Under the pieces are notes generated by a model. That model was not told where the DNA came from, did not search any database, and saw nothing but the letters and a program-made list of their open reading frames with translations. A stretch of DNA of 64,000 nucleotides, taken from Paraburkholderia tagetis (GTDB taxonomy: Bacteria > Pseudomonadota > Gammaproteobacteria > Burkholderiales > Burkholderiaceae). Of this stretch, positions 41,479-50,852 are shown piece by piece; positions within the stretch are counted from its first letter, which is position 1, and every line of letters starts with the position of its first letter. The DNA lies in contig NZ_JAKLJA010000017.1 of assembly GCF_022213065.1 (NCBI RefSeq), positions 62,001-126,000 of the forward strand. Direction: 5' to 3'. Both the position numbers and the translations under genes were made by a program.

Positions 41479-42984
41479 TCACTGCCCCTGCGCCCAGCGC
41501 CGCGTATGGTTGCGCATCGACGCGAGCAGGCCGAGCACGCGCGCGCACGCTTGCGGCTCGGTGCGGGCGGCCCACGCGAGCGCGACGATGGTCATGCCGA
41601 TCCAGCAGCCGATGCCCGGCCACGAGAGCGGCGCGAATACGAGCGTTGCAATGTATGCCGCCGCGACGATCAGCGCCGGCGCGAACAGCATGCGTGTTGG
41701 GTGCGAGTTCAGGCGCGCGGCATGGAACATCAGCACGAAGTCGAGCAGACAGCGCGCGCTCCAGGCGAGCGCGGCGCCAACCACGCCGAAGGTGTGCAGC
41801 ATCCACCACAACAAGGCGAAGAACGGGAACATTTCGTAGACCTGAAAGCGTGCAACGATGCCGGGACGTCCGGTTGCCTGCAGGTGGCAAGCCGCGATTT
41901 GCGCGACTGCGTTGATCCAGATGCCCACGAGTATCGTCTCGCCGACCGACGTGGCGCGCATGGCGAACTCCTGACCCACCCACAGTGCAAGAAACGGGTG
42001 CATGAGGAACATGCCGAACACGGTCATCGGCGTGAGCAGCGCGGCGAGGCCGCGTATTGCGGTGGTGGACAATTCGGCAGCGTTGGCCGCGTCGAGCGAG
42101 GAGAGGCGCGGAAACAGCGTGCGCACAAAAACCGAAGGAAAGACCCGCACGCGCACGGCCAGATTGAACGGTACATGGTAATACGTGACGGCCTGCGGCC
42201 CGAGCGCGTGGCTAATCATCAGACGGTCGCCGGTTTCCAGCAGCGGCTGGGCGAGGCTCGTCACGCTCATCCACGCGCCAAACGAAAAGAGCTTGCCAAC
42301 CCATTCGCGGCGCGGACCTTGCGCGAGGCGCAGCGGGAACACGCACCAGACCACGATGGCATTGACGAGCAGCGCGGCGACGCCCGCCGCCAGTGTGCCG
42401 TACACGAGATTGCGCAGATTCGGCCCGTATAGCAACGCGGCACCGAGCGGCACGAGTTGATACATCAGCGTGACCGGCAACTGGACCGCGTTGAGTGTGC
42501 CGAAGCGCTCGCGGCCGACGAGCGCGCCGTTGAACACGCTGATGAGGTTCGACAGCGGCACGAGGCAAGCCACGCAGGGCAGCGCGGGCCGCAGCTCGGC
42601 GCTGAGCTCCGGCCCCATGTCGAAGTAGCCGAGCAGCATCTGCATGAGCCCGTACAGCGCGATGCCGCCAGCTATCCCCAGCGCGGCGTTCAGCAGCAGC
42701 GCGGTCCATAGCACCGATTCGCGTTCGGCGGGTTGCGCGTGCTCCAGCTGCGCGATGCGGTTCGACGTGGCGGAAGACAGGCCGAGATCGAGAAAACCGA
42801 AGTAGCCCTGCACCATCCAGACGATCGCGAGCACGCCGTAGCGCGCCGCGCCGATCTGCTCGAGATAGATGGGCGTCGTCACGAGCGCGACGAACATCGG
42901 CAGGACGCTGCCGGCGAAGTTGAACGCGGCGCTGCGCTTGAGGCTCGGCTTTTTGCTCGGCGTGTGACTGGGCTTGGCGGTCAT
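41479..42984 (-). CDS. Wzx-type lipopolysaccharide/polysaccharide flippase
   Basis: 501 residues with about 14 helices, MATE/MOP-like polysaccharide transporter: AAFNFAGSVLPMFVALVTTP, IYLEQIGAARYGVLAIVWMV, GYFGFLDLGLSSATSNRIAQ. It flips undecaprenyl-linked repeat units across the inner membrane. It directly precedes the secreted glycosidase gene (stop TGA, two bases, then ATG). The strong N-terminal signature makes the family clear; which glycan it serves is inferred from position. Confidence 0.9.
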   Translation of the reverse strand: MTAKPSHTPSKKPSLKRSAAFNFAGSVLPMFVALVTTPIYLEQIGAARYGVLAIVWMVQGYFGFLDLGLSSATSNRIAQLEHAQPAERESVLWTALLLNAALGIAGGIALYGLMQMLLGYFDMGPELSAELRPALPCVACLVPLSNLISVFNGALVGRERFGTLNAVQLPVTLMYQLVPLGAALLYGPNLRNLVYGTLAAGVAALLVNAIVVWCVFPLRLAQGPRREWVGKLFSFGAWMSVTSLAQPLLETGDRLMISHALGPQAVTYYHVPFNLAVRVRVFPSVFVRTLFPRLSSLDAANAAELSTTAIRGLAALLTPMTVFGMFLMHPFLALWVGQEFAMRATSVGETILVGIWINAVAQIAACHLQATGRPGIVARFQVYEMFPFFALLWWMLHTFGVVGAALAWSARCLLDFVLMFHAARLNSHPTRMLFAPALIVAAAYIATLVFAPLSWPGIGCWIGMTIVALAWAARTEPQACARVLGLLASMRNHTRRWAQGQ

Positions 42985-43377
42985 GGTGTGGTCGGCGTGC
43001 GGGCAAGTGCGCCCGCGCGCGGGTCTGCAACGGGTCTGTAGCGGGGCAGTGGCGGGGTCTGTGGCGCATGTGAAGCGGCCGTGTTCTCGCGCCCGCGCCT
43101 CTTAACCCCCTCGGCCCCTCGGCCCCCTCGATCGATCAGCGCGCGTGCCGTCCATTCTGGACGAGGCATGCGTGTGCGTTTGTGCGTCGGCGCACGGAGC
43201 CGCGGCATGCCAAAAATTAAATTCTCCTTACACCGTTACGCTGCGCGCGGTGCGGCCGTTCGCGGACGAAAACCGGGCATCGCGCGGCGGTGGGCGTGAT
43301 GTGCTCTGCAGGCTGCCGTTGCAGCGCTAGCCCCGGGGACGGGCGTCCGGCCGGACCCTTGAAGGAGGTGGCATTCC
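42985..43377. promoter_or_regulatory. 393-bp divergent spacer between flippase and alpha/beta hydrolase genes
   Basis: No gene seen. It contains CCCCTCGG repeats (about 43108-43130), one AT-rich patch (43213-43232, AAAAATTAAATTCTCC) that may hold promoters, and ends with a very strong Shine-Dalgarno AAGGAGGTGG (43361-43370) for the hydrolase gene. Confidence 0.45.
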
Positions 43378-45390
43378 ATGATCCCTGTCGTGTTCGACGG
43401 CGCTTTCGGCTGGCTGCATCCAGCCGGGGGACGCATGGGGGTGGTGCTGTGCAATCCGTTCGGCTATGACGCGCTGTGCACGCACCGCGGCTGGCGCAAG
43501 CTGGCCGAGCGGCTCGCCGCGGCGGGCATGCCCGTGCTGCGCTTCGACTACCCGGGCACCGGCGACGCCGACGGCATGGAAGACGACCCAGGCCGCGTGG
43601 ACGCGTGGCTCGCAAGCGTGGGCGCTGCTGTGCGGCATCTGCGTGCATGGACCGGCGTGACGCGCGTGGCGCTCGTGGGCTTGCGCCTTGGCGCGATGCT
43701 GGCTGCGCTGGGGGCCGAGCGCTTGCGCGGTGAGGCGGTGTCTGGCGCGTTCGTGCCTGGCGTGGGTAGTCCCGGCGCGGTTGCTTCCGGCGGGGATTTG
43801 CCCGGCGTGGATTCGCCCGGAGTGCAGGCTCCCGGCGTGGAGTCGCCCGGAGTGGAGGCTCCCGGCGTGGACGCGCTCGTGCTGCTCGCGCCGCCGGTCA
43901 CCGGGCGCCGCTATATCCGCGAGTTGCGCGCGCATCGGCAAAGCTGGCTGAGCACGTCGGCGGGCATGGGCGCCGTGCCCATCGCCGACGATGCCGCCTA
44001 CGTGGAAGCCTTCGGCTTCGGCCTGCACGGCGACGACATCGCCACGCTCTCGGCCGTCGATCTGATGCGCGACACCCGCGCGCCCGCGCCGCGCGTGCTG
44101 CTGCTCGATTCGAGCGGCACGAACCTCGCCACTACGCTCGCCGCGCATTACACGCAGCACGGCGTGCAGGTCGAGCAGGGCGGCTTCGAGGAATCCGACC
44201 GTTTCATGCTGGAAGCGCTCTATAGCGAGGAGCCCGTCGAGGCGTTCGCACGCGTGAGCGCCTGGCTTGCCGAGGACGCCGAACGCGCCGCCACCGCCAC
44301 CGCCACCGCCACCAATACCGACACCGCTGTCGAAGCCGCGCAGCCCGCCGTCGAGCCACCCATGAACCTCGCGCCAATCGACCCGCAGCCGTATCTGCGG
44401 CCGGCGGGTCACCGCGCGACCGAGCGGCCCGTGCGCTTTGGCCGTTGCTTCGGCATTCACTGCGACCCCGACACCCCGAGGCCGGGCGCGCCCGCCGTGC
44501 TGCTCATCAACACGGGCGCGGCGCACCACATCGGCGATGGCCGCATTGCCGTGCTGCTCGCACGGCGGCTCGCGGAGCAGGGCGTGGCCTCGCTGCGCAT
44601 GGACGTCGGCGGCCTTGGCGACGCGCAGCCGCCGGTGCCCGAGGTGACGCTCGACTGGCTCTATTCGACCTCGCTGCGCGACGACGCAGCTACTGCCGCC
44701 GACTGGCTCGTCGCGCGCGGCCATGCGCGCGTGGTCGCCTTCGGCGTGTGCGGCGGCGCGTTCGTGAGCCTGCACGTGTGCGCGCTGCATCCGAACGTGG
44801 TGGCCGCGTATGGCGTGAATCTGCAAAAGTTCACGTGGGATGGCGCCGCGCGTTCGCCGGGCGAGCAGCGCGTCGTTTCGTCGAAGACTTACGTGCGCGC
44901 CGCGTTCAGCGCCGAGAAGTGGAAGCGCGCGCTGCGTGGCCGCACCGACAGCAACCCGCTGCGTATCGCCAGCGTGCTCGCGAAGCGCAGCTTGCGCCAT
45001 GCGGTGTTCGCGCTCGCTCATGCGATCGAGCGCAAGACGGGGCGCGCGCTCGTCGCCAACGAGGCGCGCACGCTCCTGCGCAGCATCGACGCGAAGAAGG
45101 TGCAGTTGCGTCTCGTGTACGGCGAATTCGACAGCGGGCTCGAAGAAGCGCGCTTGCAGCTTGGCGCTTCATTCGCCGCGTTGCGCGCGGTGGCGAACGT
45201 GCGCGCGTTGACGCTGCCGGGCCTCGATCACGCGCTCTTCACGCGCGAGGCGCGCAATGCCGTGATGGACGATTTCGAAGGGTGGCTGCGTGCCGGGCTG
45301 ATTTATGAAAGCGCGCAGGCTGCGGCGGGCGTGAGCGATGGTGCTGCTCTCGCTGCCGCAGCCGGCACGGTATCGGGCGCGGCGGCCTGA
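43378..45390 (+). CDS. Two-domain alpha/beta hydrolase of the polysaccharide region
   Basis: 670 residues made of two alpha/beta-hydrolase domains. Domain 1 (about 1-300): GVVLCNPFGYDALCTHRGWR, LRFDYPGTGDADGMEDDPGR; the nucleophile elbow reads GLRLG (101-105), with Arg103 in place of Ser. Domain 2 (about 345-645): PAVLLINTGAAHHIGDGRIA, LRMDVGGLGDAQPP; elbow GVCGG (456-460) with Cys458; acid in VYGEFDSGLEEA and His in LPGLDHALFTREA. The first domain is probably inactive and the second may use a Cys-Asp-His triad. Between them are a Pro/Gly/Val repeat (about 130-166) and an Ala/Thr linker (about 303-325). No signal peptide. Possibly a deacylase or transferase acting on polysaccharide precursors. 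Confidence 0.75.
   Translation: MIPVVFDGAFGWLHPAGGRMGVVLCNPFGYDALCTHRGWRKLAERLAAAGMPVLRFDYPGTGDADGMEDDPGRVDAWLASVGAAVRHLRAWTGVTRVALVGLRLGAMLAALGAERLRGEAVSGAFVPGVGSPGAVASGGDLPGVDSPGVQAPGVESPGVEAPGVDALVLLAPPVTGRRYIRELRAHRQSWLSTSAGMGAVPIADDAAYVEAFGFGLHGDDIATLSAVDLMRDTRAPAPRVLLLDSSGTNLATTLAAHYTQHGVQVEQGGFEESDRFMLEALYSEEPVEAFARVSAWLAEDAERAATATATATNTDTAVEAAQPAVEPPMNLAPIDPQPYLRPAGHRATERPVRFGRCFGIHCDPDTPRPGAPAVLLINTGAAHHIGDGRIAVLLARRLAEQGVASLRMDVGGLGDAQPPVPEVTLDWLYSTSLRDDAATAADWLVARGHARVVAFGVCGGAFVSLHVCALHPNVVAAYGVNLQKFTWDGAARSPGEQRVVSSKTYVRAAFSAEKWKRALRGRTDSNPLRIASVLAKRSLRHAVFALAHAIERKTGRALVANEARTLLRSIDAKKVQLRLVYGEFDSGLEEARLQLGASFAALRAVANVRALTLPGLDHALFTREARNAVMDDFEGWLRAGLIYESAQAAAGVSDGAALAAAAGTVSGAAA
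43801..43875. repeat. 30-bp in-frame tandem repeat in the hydrolase gene
   Basis: CCCGGCGTGGATTCGCCCGG-type unit: 43801-43830, 43831-43860 and half a unit from 43861, with degenerate copies just before. It encodes repeats of the pattern PGV(D/E)SPGV(Q/E)A. Confidence 0.9.
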
Positions 45391-45435
45391 AGTCGCTCGC
45401 CGGTGCGCAGCCTGCTGCGCAACCGTTTTCCGCGA

Positions 45436-45479
45436 TGGCTACTCGTTGGCTGCTCGTTGGCTGCTCGTTGGCTACTCGT
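45436..45479. repeat. 11-bp tandem repeat x4
   Basis: TGGCTACTCGT, TGGCTGCTCGT, TGGCTGCTCGT, TGGCTACTCGT, contiguous. The last unit contains the stop codon (45472-45474) of the leftward toxin-like gene. Confidence 0.95.
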
Positions 45480-47778
45480 CGCGCAACCTCTCATTCAAAC
45501 TCTCGAGTACCGACCAGCAGGGAATCGGCATCTTGACGACCTGCGTGGCCTTGCCGCCCCGTCTCACCCACGAACTGGTGACGATGCGATTGGTCTTGCG
45601 ATCGATCTTGTAGTCCGCCGTGTAGATCTGGCCGATCATGGCCACGGTAAGCGTCCCGTCCACGCATGGGCAAAGGGAGTTGACCTCGGGTCTCGTGAAC
45701 TGCTTGTCGAAATCGTGATAGATCCACGCCGGACGCGCAATCTTTCCTCTTCTGGCTTTGAGCATCGAGGTATGCGTCGCGCACGCGATGCCGCCTCTCC
45801 CGTACAGCCAGACATAGTGCGCATCGATCTCGACGCCGTTGTAGGTGGTCCAATTTTGTGGGCCTTCCACGGTGGATGCATCAATCCACTCCATCACATG
45901 CAGCCGGTTGCTGCCGCGAATCCCGCCATACGTGAGCACCGAATTCGCTTCGGGCCGGTTTGCGCCGGTCAGTGCGTCGGCGTGCGGGTCGTCCGGTAAA
46001 GTGCTGGCAGGAAGATACAAGGAGCGAATTTCCGCCACGTCGGACAGATACGGCTCCGTGTCCACGCGCGTGCTCTTGAGGTCTTTGTCGAACGTGTAGT
46101 AATTCACGTAGCGCGCATGTGCCGAGTCCTCGACCACCAGCGCAGCCAGCGTCCTGGGGTGCGTGCTGGCATCGACGCCGGGTGTCTTGTCGTGGAACGC
46201 GAACCCGCTGACGTCGAGAAACCGCTCCGGGCGGCTGGAACGAGGCGCGATCACGACGGTGCCATCGGCCAGGTCGCCCCTGACCGAATCGAGATGATGG
46301 CGCCAAACGCGGCCCGCGCCCGACTCAACCACGAGGAGTTCGTATTTGGGGGTGAACGAGTCAACCTGGGTCTTGGGGGCGTGGACGGACATGCTGACGA
46401 GCCACGCCGTGTTCTTCTTGTAGTCCCACGCAAGCTCGCGGGCCTGGCCGTTACCCCGGGCGACGTACAGGATGAGCCCGTCCATCCAGGTGCCGAGGTG
46501 AGCATAGAGCCCATGCTCGCGCGCCACAGGCCGTACTGCTGTCACGATATTGCGCATTTCCTCCTTATCCGCTTCCCACGAAGCGGGAAGCTCCTTCACC
46601 AGTACCCCAAGGTTGAGCACGGCTTCATGGCACAGAGCCTTGACTCCGTCGGAAAGGGGGCTCGTCTTGTTCGACTCCTGAGTTGCCGCTAACAGCGCTT
46701 CCAGCTTTCCTGGACTGGCCATGCAACTGAGCATCGTGTTTGCCGTCAGCAATTCGACATAGGTTTGGCACCACAGGCCGAGCACTTCAGGCCATTGCTC
46801 CTTGCTCTGATTCGATTCTTTCTGAAGGTATGCCGCCACCCTCCAGCTCCAGAAAACCGGGGTGTCGAGCTTCGCCTGATTCCTGTCGAGCCCCCAGCCG
46901 AGTCCCATCAACTCTATCCTGAACGCGTCGGCTTCCTTCTCGTCCGTGAGGGGCATCTCCAGAATCTCATCGATGCTTCTTTTCACGATTTTCTGGTGCC
47001 GGTACTTGCACGTGCCGCCCGTCAGCGATTGACCGGTGTACGGCGTTGCCAGGGTCAAACGCGTATCGTTGGTAATTTTCGCAATCTTGTACGGCGTTGG
47101 CGGCGTATCGGAATCGAACGTGAGCCACTGACCGACCTCGGCGGTCGCGCTGAACTTCGTGTTGGTTCCGACCACTTCCGTTGATCCTTTCTCCAGAGAC
47201 ACGGTGCCGCTGAGTGCGACAGCCGCTTTCCACTTCTTCTCGCCCAAACATTTTGAACGCAACGATGATGTGTAGCTGCTGATGCTGTGGCTGAATGCCT
47301 TGATCGTCTCGATCTCTTCGTCGGCCCTGAGTTGATCCAGCAACTTCGCGATCTTGCTTTCGAGCGAGGGCTGTTGAGGCGCGAAAAAGCTGAGGATCTG
47401 TGCCACAACCGAGAAAATCGCGCCGATCAATACTCCAGCGGGCCCAGCGGTTGCCGATACGGCAGTCAATATCGGGAGCACGCTCGCGCAGATGTTCATG
47501 ATCGCCGCGGAGCCCGAGACATAGTCGCCCTTTTTGAACGCATTATTCGCTGAATAGATGCCATTCACGAGAGCCGGGAGGTTCTTGGCTATGGAATCGC
47601 TGACGTCCTTGTAGTAGGCAGAGCTTTTTCCCTTTTCCACTGACTTTGCGTACTCGACTTCGATCTTCCGTATCTCACTGCGTAAATTCGCCTTGTCGAC
47701 AGCATCCATTCCATCCAGCTCTAATTGAAGGAGCAGATCGAGTTGTGCTTTGATTTGTTCTTCCGCAGGCGTAGGCAT
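45472..47778 (-). CDS. Large protein with delta-endotoxin-like helical N-terminus
   Basis: 768 residues from the ATG at 47778; no signal peptide. Residues 1-60 are helical and charged. About 91-133 is a strongly hydrophobic helix pair (IMNICASVLPILTAVSATAG, VLIGAIFSVVAQILSFFAPQ), followed by SLESKIAKLLDQLRADEEIE, resembling domain I of Cry-type pore-forming toxins. About 188-258 looks like a small beta domain seen in phage tail proteins (GTVSLEKGSTEVVGTNTKF, TNDTRLTLATPYTG). The C-terminal 300 residues are beta-rich, possibly a propeller (YELLVVESGAGRVWRHHLDS, YNGVEIDAHYVWLYGRGGIA). Base composition is less GC-rich than its neighbours, suggesting transfer. The toxin call is an inference from segment pattern, not a confirmed family match. 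Confidence 0.55.
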   Translation of the reverse strand: MPTPAEEQIKAQLDLLLQLELDGMDAVDKANLRSEIRKIEVEYAKSVEKGKSSAYYKDVSDSIAKNLPALVNGIYSANNAFKKGDYVSGSAAIMNICASVLPILTAVSATAGPAGVLIGAIFSVVAQILSFFAPQQPSLESKIAKLLDQLRADEEIETIKAFSHSISSYTSSLRSKCLGEKKWKAAVALSGTVSLEKGSTEVVGTNTKFSATAEVGQWLTFDSDTPPTPYKIAKITNDTRLTLATPYTGQSLTGGTCKYRHQKIVKRSIDEILEMPLTDEKEADAFRIELMGLGWGLDRNQAKLDTPVFWSWRVAAYLQKESNQSKEQWPEVLGLWCQTYVELLTANTMLSCMASPGKLEALLAATQESNKTSPLSDGVKALCHEAVLNLGVLVKELPASWEADKEEMRNIVTAVRPVAREHGLYAHLGTWMDGLILYVARGNGQARELAWDYKKNTAWLVSMSVHAPKTQVDSFTPKYELLVVESGAGRVWRHHLDSVRGDLADGTVVIAPRSSRPERFLDVSGFAFHDKTPGVDASTHPRTLAALVVEDSAHARYVNYYTFDKDLKSTRVDTEPYLSDVAEIRSLYLPASTLPDDPHADALTGANRPEANSVLTYGGIRGSNRLHVMEWIDASTVEGPQNWTTYNGVEIDAHYVWLYGRGGIACATHTSMLKARRGKIARPAWIYHDFDKQFTRPEVNSLCPCVDGTLTVAMIGQIYTADYKIDRKTNRIVTSSWVRRGGKATQVVKMPIPCWSVLESLNERLRDE

Positions 47779-48079
47779 GACTGGGTCCCCGTCGTGAGTG
47801 TTGGAATGCCTGATGCAACAGCGGTATTTGCTACGCATGGCTTGTGAGCCAGCAGCGGCATATTCACTGCGCATGGATATGGGCCGGGAATCCTTTCGAA
47901 AATATAATGCGCAATCCCGGTGGCATTTTTATGCTGATCGAATTATTTAAAAAGGGATCCCGGCGCCCAATGAACGATACGTTCAAATCGGGGAAAGTCA
48001 AGTAGTCCGGAATGCGGAAAGACGTTTGCAAAAAATGCGCGAAGGCATTTTCAGCTCACGTCGAAAGCCGCGCGGATCT
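47779..48079. other. 301-bp AT-richer spacer upstream of the toxin-like gene
   Basis: No gene. It contains an imperfect direct repeat of about 25 bp (near 47808-47834 and 47843-47875, GCATGG...GCAGCGG...TATT), an AT-rich patch (47900-47960) and no clear promoter pair. The lower GC continues from the toxin-like gene. Confidence 0.4.
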
Positions 48080-50728
48080 TCAGGGCGTCGTCAGCGCCTG
48101 GCGATAAAACACGGGCGCCGCTGCGTTGATCGCGCGGACTTCGCCATCGGGCGCGAGGTCATGCTCGCGTGTGTCGATCGGTACAAGATCGATCATGACG
48201 CGCCGGTTCGGCGGCAGATGGAACCAGTCGCGGCGCGCGCAGTAGTGCGCATCGGCAATATGCACGCAGCGCGCGAAGCGTTGCGCTTCGATCGCTAGCT
48301 GCCAGCCGCGTTCCGTGCGCTGCGGCGTGGCGGCGATGCCCAGATCGTGCCGCTCGTGCGCGCGCCGCTCGGGCAGATGAAACGCTTCTGAAACGATTGC
48401 GCCGCTCGCCGGGTCGCGCAGCGTCGCAATCGTCACGTCGTGCGCGCGCGGCCCGAAGCGGTACGCGTGCGTGAAGTCGAAGAAGCGCCCGAGCAGATCG
48501 GCCGCGCTCACGCGCTGCACGCTGCGCGGCGCAAGCTCGACCGCGCGCGCGGCTTGCGCGACCGTCACCGCGCCGTCGCGCAAACAAACGAGTTCGAGTT
48601 GCAGCGCGAGCGCGCTGGCGCTGTCGTTGACGAGATGGATATCGAGACCGTTGAGCCCCTCATCGGTGATGACGGCCTGCACTGGCTGGAGCACCTGCGC
48701 GAGGCCGTGCCATGCGCTCTTGGGCCTGCCGCACGCGTCTATCGTCCCCCAGCCGGCACCCGGGCGCAGATCCTGCAACTGCCACACGAGCCCGCCGCCG
48801 CACGATGAGCCGGCGCGGCGCCATTCGGCGAACACGTCGATCATCAACTCGGCCACCACCGCGCGCGAAAGGTCCAGATAGCGTTGCGGATCCTCATAGC
48901 GCACCTGCGCGGGCTCGATGCCGAAGAGCGCGCGCACATAGTGGTCGCGCACGTCGTCGAAATCCCAACCCGAGCCGGGGTCGCGCGGCACCGCCGCCTT
49001 CCAGCGCGGATCGTGCTCGTGGATGGTGCCGAGTGCGTCGTGCAGCGTGACGTCGTCGGGTACGTTCGCGAATGCGAGGCACTCGGAAGCAAAGCGCACC
49101 TGCGAGCGGCGCACGTCGTCGAGCGGACGCTGGTACGCGCTCACGCCGTAGTAGTGCGTGACGCCCGTGCGCGTGGAGAACGGCCAGGTGCCGCCCGAAG
49201 GCGAATTGCTCACATAGGGCACGTCGGGCCGCTCGCGCGCGACGATGGCGGGCAACTGCTGCGTGAAGAGCGCCTGCTCGCGCATCTCGGGCGGTAGCCC
49301 GAACATCGCGCCTTGCTGGTCGGCTTCGCTGCCGCCGCAGAGCACGGCGAGCGCGGCGTAGCGGCGCGTGCGCGCGAGATACTGTGTGGCCTCGGTTTCG
49401 ACGGCGGCGCTGAAGGCCGCGTCGGTCGGGTAGTCGAAATTGGCGAACGCGAAGTCCTGCCAGACGAGGATGCCGTGGGCGTCCGCGAACCGGTAGAACG
49501 CATCCGATTCGTAGACCATCGTGCCGCCCACGCGGATCATGTTCATGCCCGCTTCGCGCACGAGCGCGAAGGTGTGCGCGAGTTGCTCCGGCGTGCCCGT
49601 GAGCGTCGCGAGGTCGGCGCTGGTCCAGCACGCGCCACGGCAGAACACCGGCACGCCGTTGATGCGCAGGGCGAAGCCTGCGCCGTCCGCGCTGTTCAGA
49701 TCGCGATCCACTTCGATCGTGCGAAAGCCTACGTCGCCTAGCGCGATGTCGTGCGGTGCTTTGTTTGGTGCTTCGTTCACCGCGTTGTCCACCGCGTTGT
49801 CCACCACCTTGTGCTGCGCCAGTTGCAGCGTGACGGCATGACGCGTAGGCGCGCCATGCGTATGCGGCCACCAGCGTTCGACGTTCGCCACGCGCAGCGT
49901 ACCGATCAGCGTGTGCGCATCGCGCCATGCGAGCGCGGCTTGCGCATGCGCGCAATGCAGCGTCGCGGCGGGTGCATCGTCGTGAGCGTGCACGAAGCGC
50001 ACGGTGACGTTGACGATGCCGTCGTCGCCTTGTATCGACGTCGAAAGATCGACGCTATGGATCGCATCGGGCGCGTCGGCCAGCAACTCGATGGGCCGCC
50101 AGGGGCCCACGGCGTGCAACGAGGGACACCAGCCCGGCATGCGCCCGAGCAGCGTCGTGCGCACGTTGCGCAGCGTCGCGGGCGTGACGAGGCGCGGGCG
50201 CCAGCGCGCCCGCGTGCGCCGTGCCGCGAGCGCCGCGTCGAGCGTGCGAAAGCACAGCGCGAGCGTGGCCGTGCCGCGCAGTTCGAACGCCACGTCGTGC
50301 GTGACGAACATCGAGCCGGAGGTGAGCAGCAGGCGCTCGTCGAGCCAGACTTCGGCGATCGAGGCCAGGCCGTGCAGGCGCAAACGGCGCATGCCGTGGC
50401 CCGTGAGCGTGAGCCGATACCAGTGATCGCGCGAGGCGAGGTTGTCGGCGAATTTATCTGCAAGCGCGTTCGGATGTTCGGAATCGAGCTTGCCCGCCGC
50501 GCGCAGCGCCGAGGCGACGGTGCCCGGCACGTCGGCGTCGATCCAGTCTTCGGCGCGCGTGGCAGCATCGAGCGCAGCAGGCGACGCGCACGCGCCTGGC
50601 GGTGTCGAAGCGCATCGCCAACCCACGTTTAGTGGGACCGGCCAGAGGTTTTCGTGCGCACCAGTGGCAGTGGCGGCAGTGGCGGCGCAAAGAGGCGCGG
50701 GCGGGCCGAGCGCGTCTTGCACGTTCAT
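48080..50728 (-). CDS. Glycoside hydrolase family 2, beta-mannosidase-like
   Basis: About 882 residues. GH2 layout: N-terminal sugar-binding domain (PVPLNVGWRC, WIDADVPGTVASALRAAGKL, HWYRLTLTGHGMRRLRLHGL, ASIAEVWLDERLLLTSGSMF), Ig-like part, then the catalytic barrel (VFCRGACWTSADLATLTGTP, REAGMNMIRVGGTMVYESDA, DAHGILVWQDFAFANFDYPT). The acid/base Glu is probably in AVLCGGSEADQQGAMFGLPP and the nucleophile in QVRFASECLAFANVPDDVTL. No signal peptide, so cytosolic. Last gene of the ACP-ACAD-ligase-DUF1839 operon. The start is uncertain: the ATG at 50728 is given; an in-frame GTG at 50833 would add 35 low-complexity residues. Confidence 0.85.
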   Translation of the reverse strand: MNVQDALGPPAPLCAATAATATGAHENLWPVPLNVGWRCASTPPGACASPAALDAATRAEDWIDADVPGTVASALRAAGKLDSEHPNALADKFADNLASRDHWYRLTLTGHGMRRLRLHGLASIAEVWLDERLLLTSGSMFVTHDVAFELRGTATLALCFRTLDAALAARRTRARWRPRLVTPATLRNVRTTLLGRMPGWCPSLHAVGPWRPIELLADAPDAIHSVDLSTSIQGDDGIVNVTVRFVHAHDDAPAATLHCAHAQAALAWRDAHTLIGTLRVANVERWWPHTHGAPTRHAVTLQLAQHKVVDNAVDNAVNEAPNKAPHDIALGDVGFRTIEVDRDLNSADGAGFALRINGVPVFCRGACWTSADLATLTGTPEQLAHTFALVREAGMNMIRVGGTMVYESDAFYRFADAHGILVWQDFAFANFDYPTDAAFSAAVETEATQYLARTRRYAALAVLCGGSEADQQGAMFGLPPEMREQALFTQQLPAIVARERPDVPYVSNSPSGGTWPFSTRTGVTHYYGVSAYQRPLDDVRRSQVRFASECLAFANVPDDVTLHDALGTIHEHDPRWKAAVPRDPGSGWDFDDVRDHYVRALFGIEPAQVRYEDPQRYLDLSRAVVAELMIDVFAEWRRAGSSCGGGLVWQLQDLRPGAGWGTIDACGRPKSAWHGLAQVLQPVQAVITDEGLNGLDIHLVNDSASALALQLELVCLRDGAVTVAQAARAVELAPRSVQRVSAADLLGRFFDFTHAYRFGPRAHDVTIATLRDPASGAIVSEAFHLPERRAHERHDLGIAATPQRTERGWQLAIEAQRFARCVHIADAHYCARRDWFHLPPNRRVMIDLVPIDTREHDLAPDGEVRAINAAAPVFYRQALTTP

Positions 50729-50852
50729 CACGCCTGGCCCGCTCGCGCCTGGTTCGTCGGCATCGTTTGGCAAATTACGCACGCGTTCCCCCACGGGCGG
50801 CCGCAGCGCCTCGTCACCGCCTGGTATCGTCACTTCGCGCCGTCACGTCATA

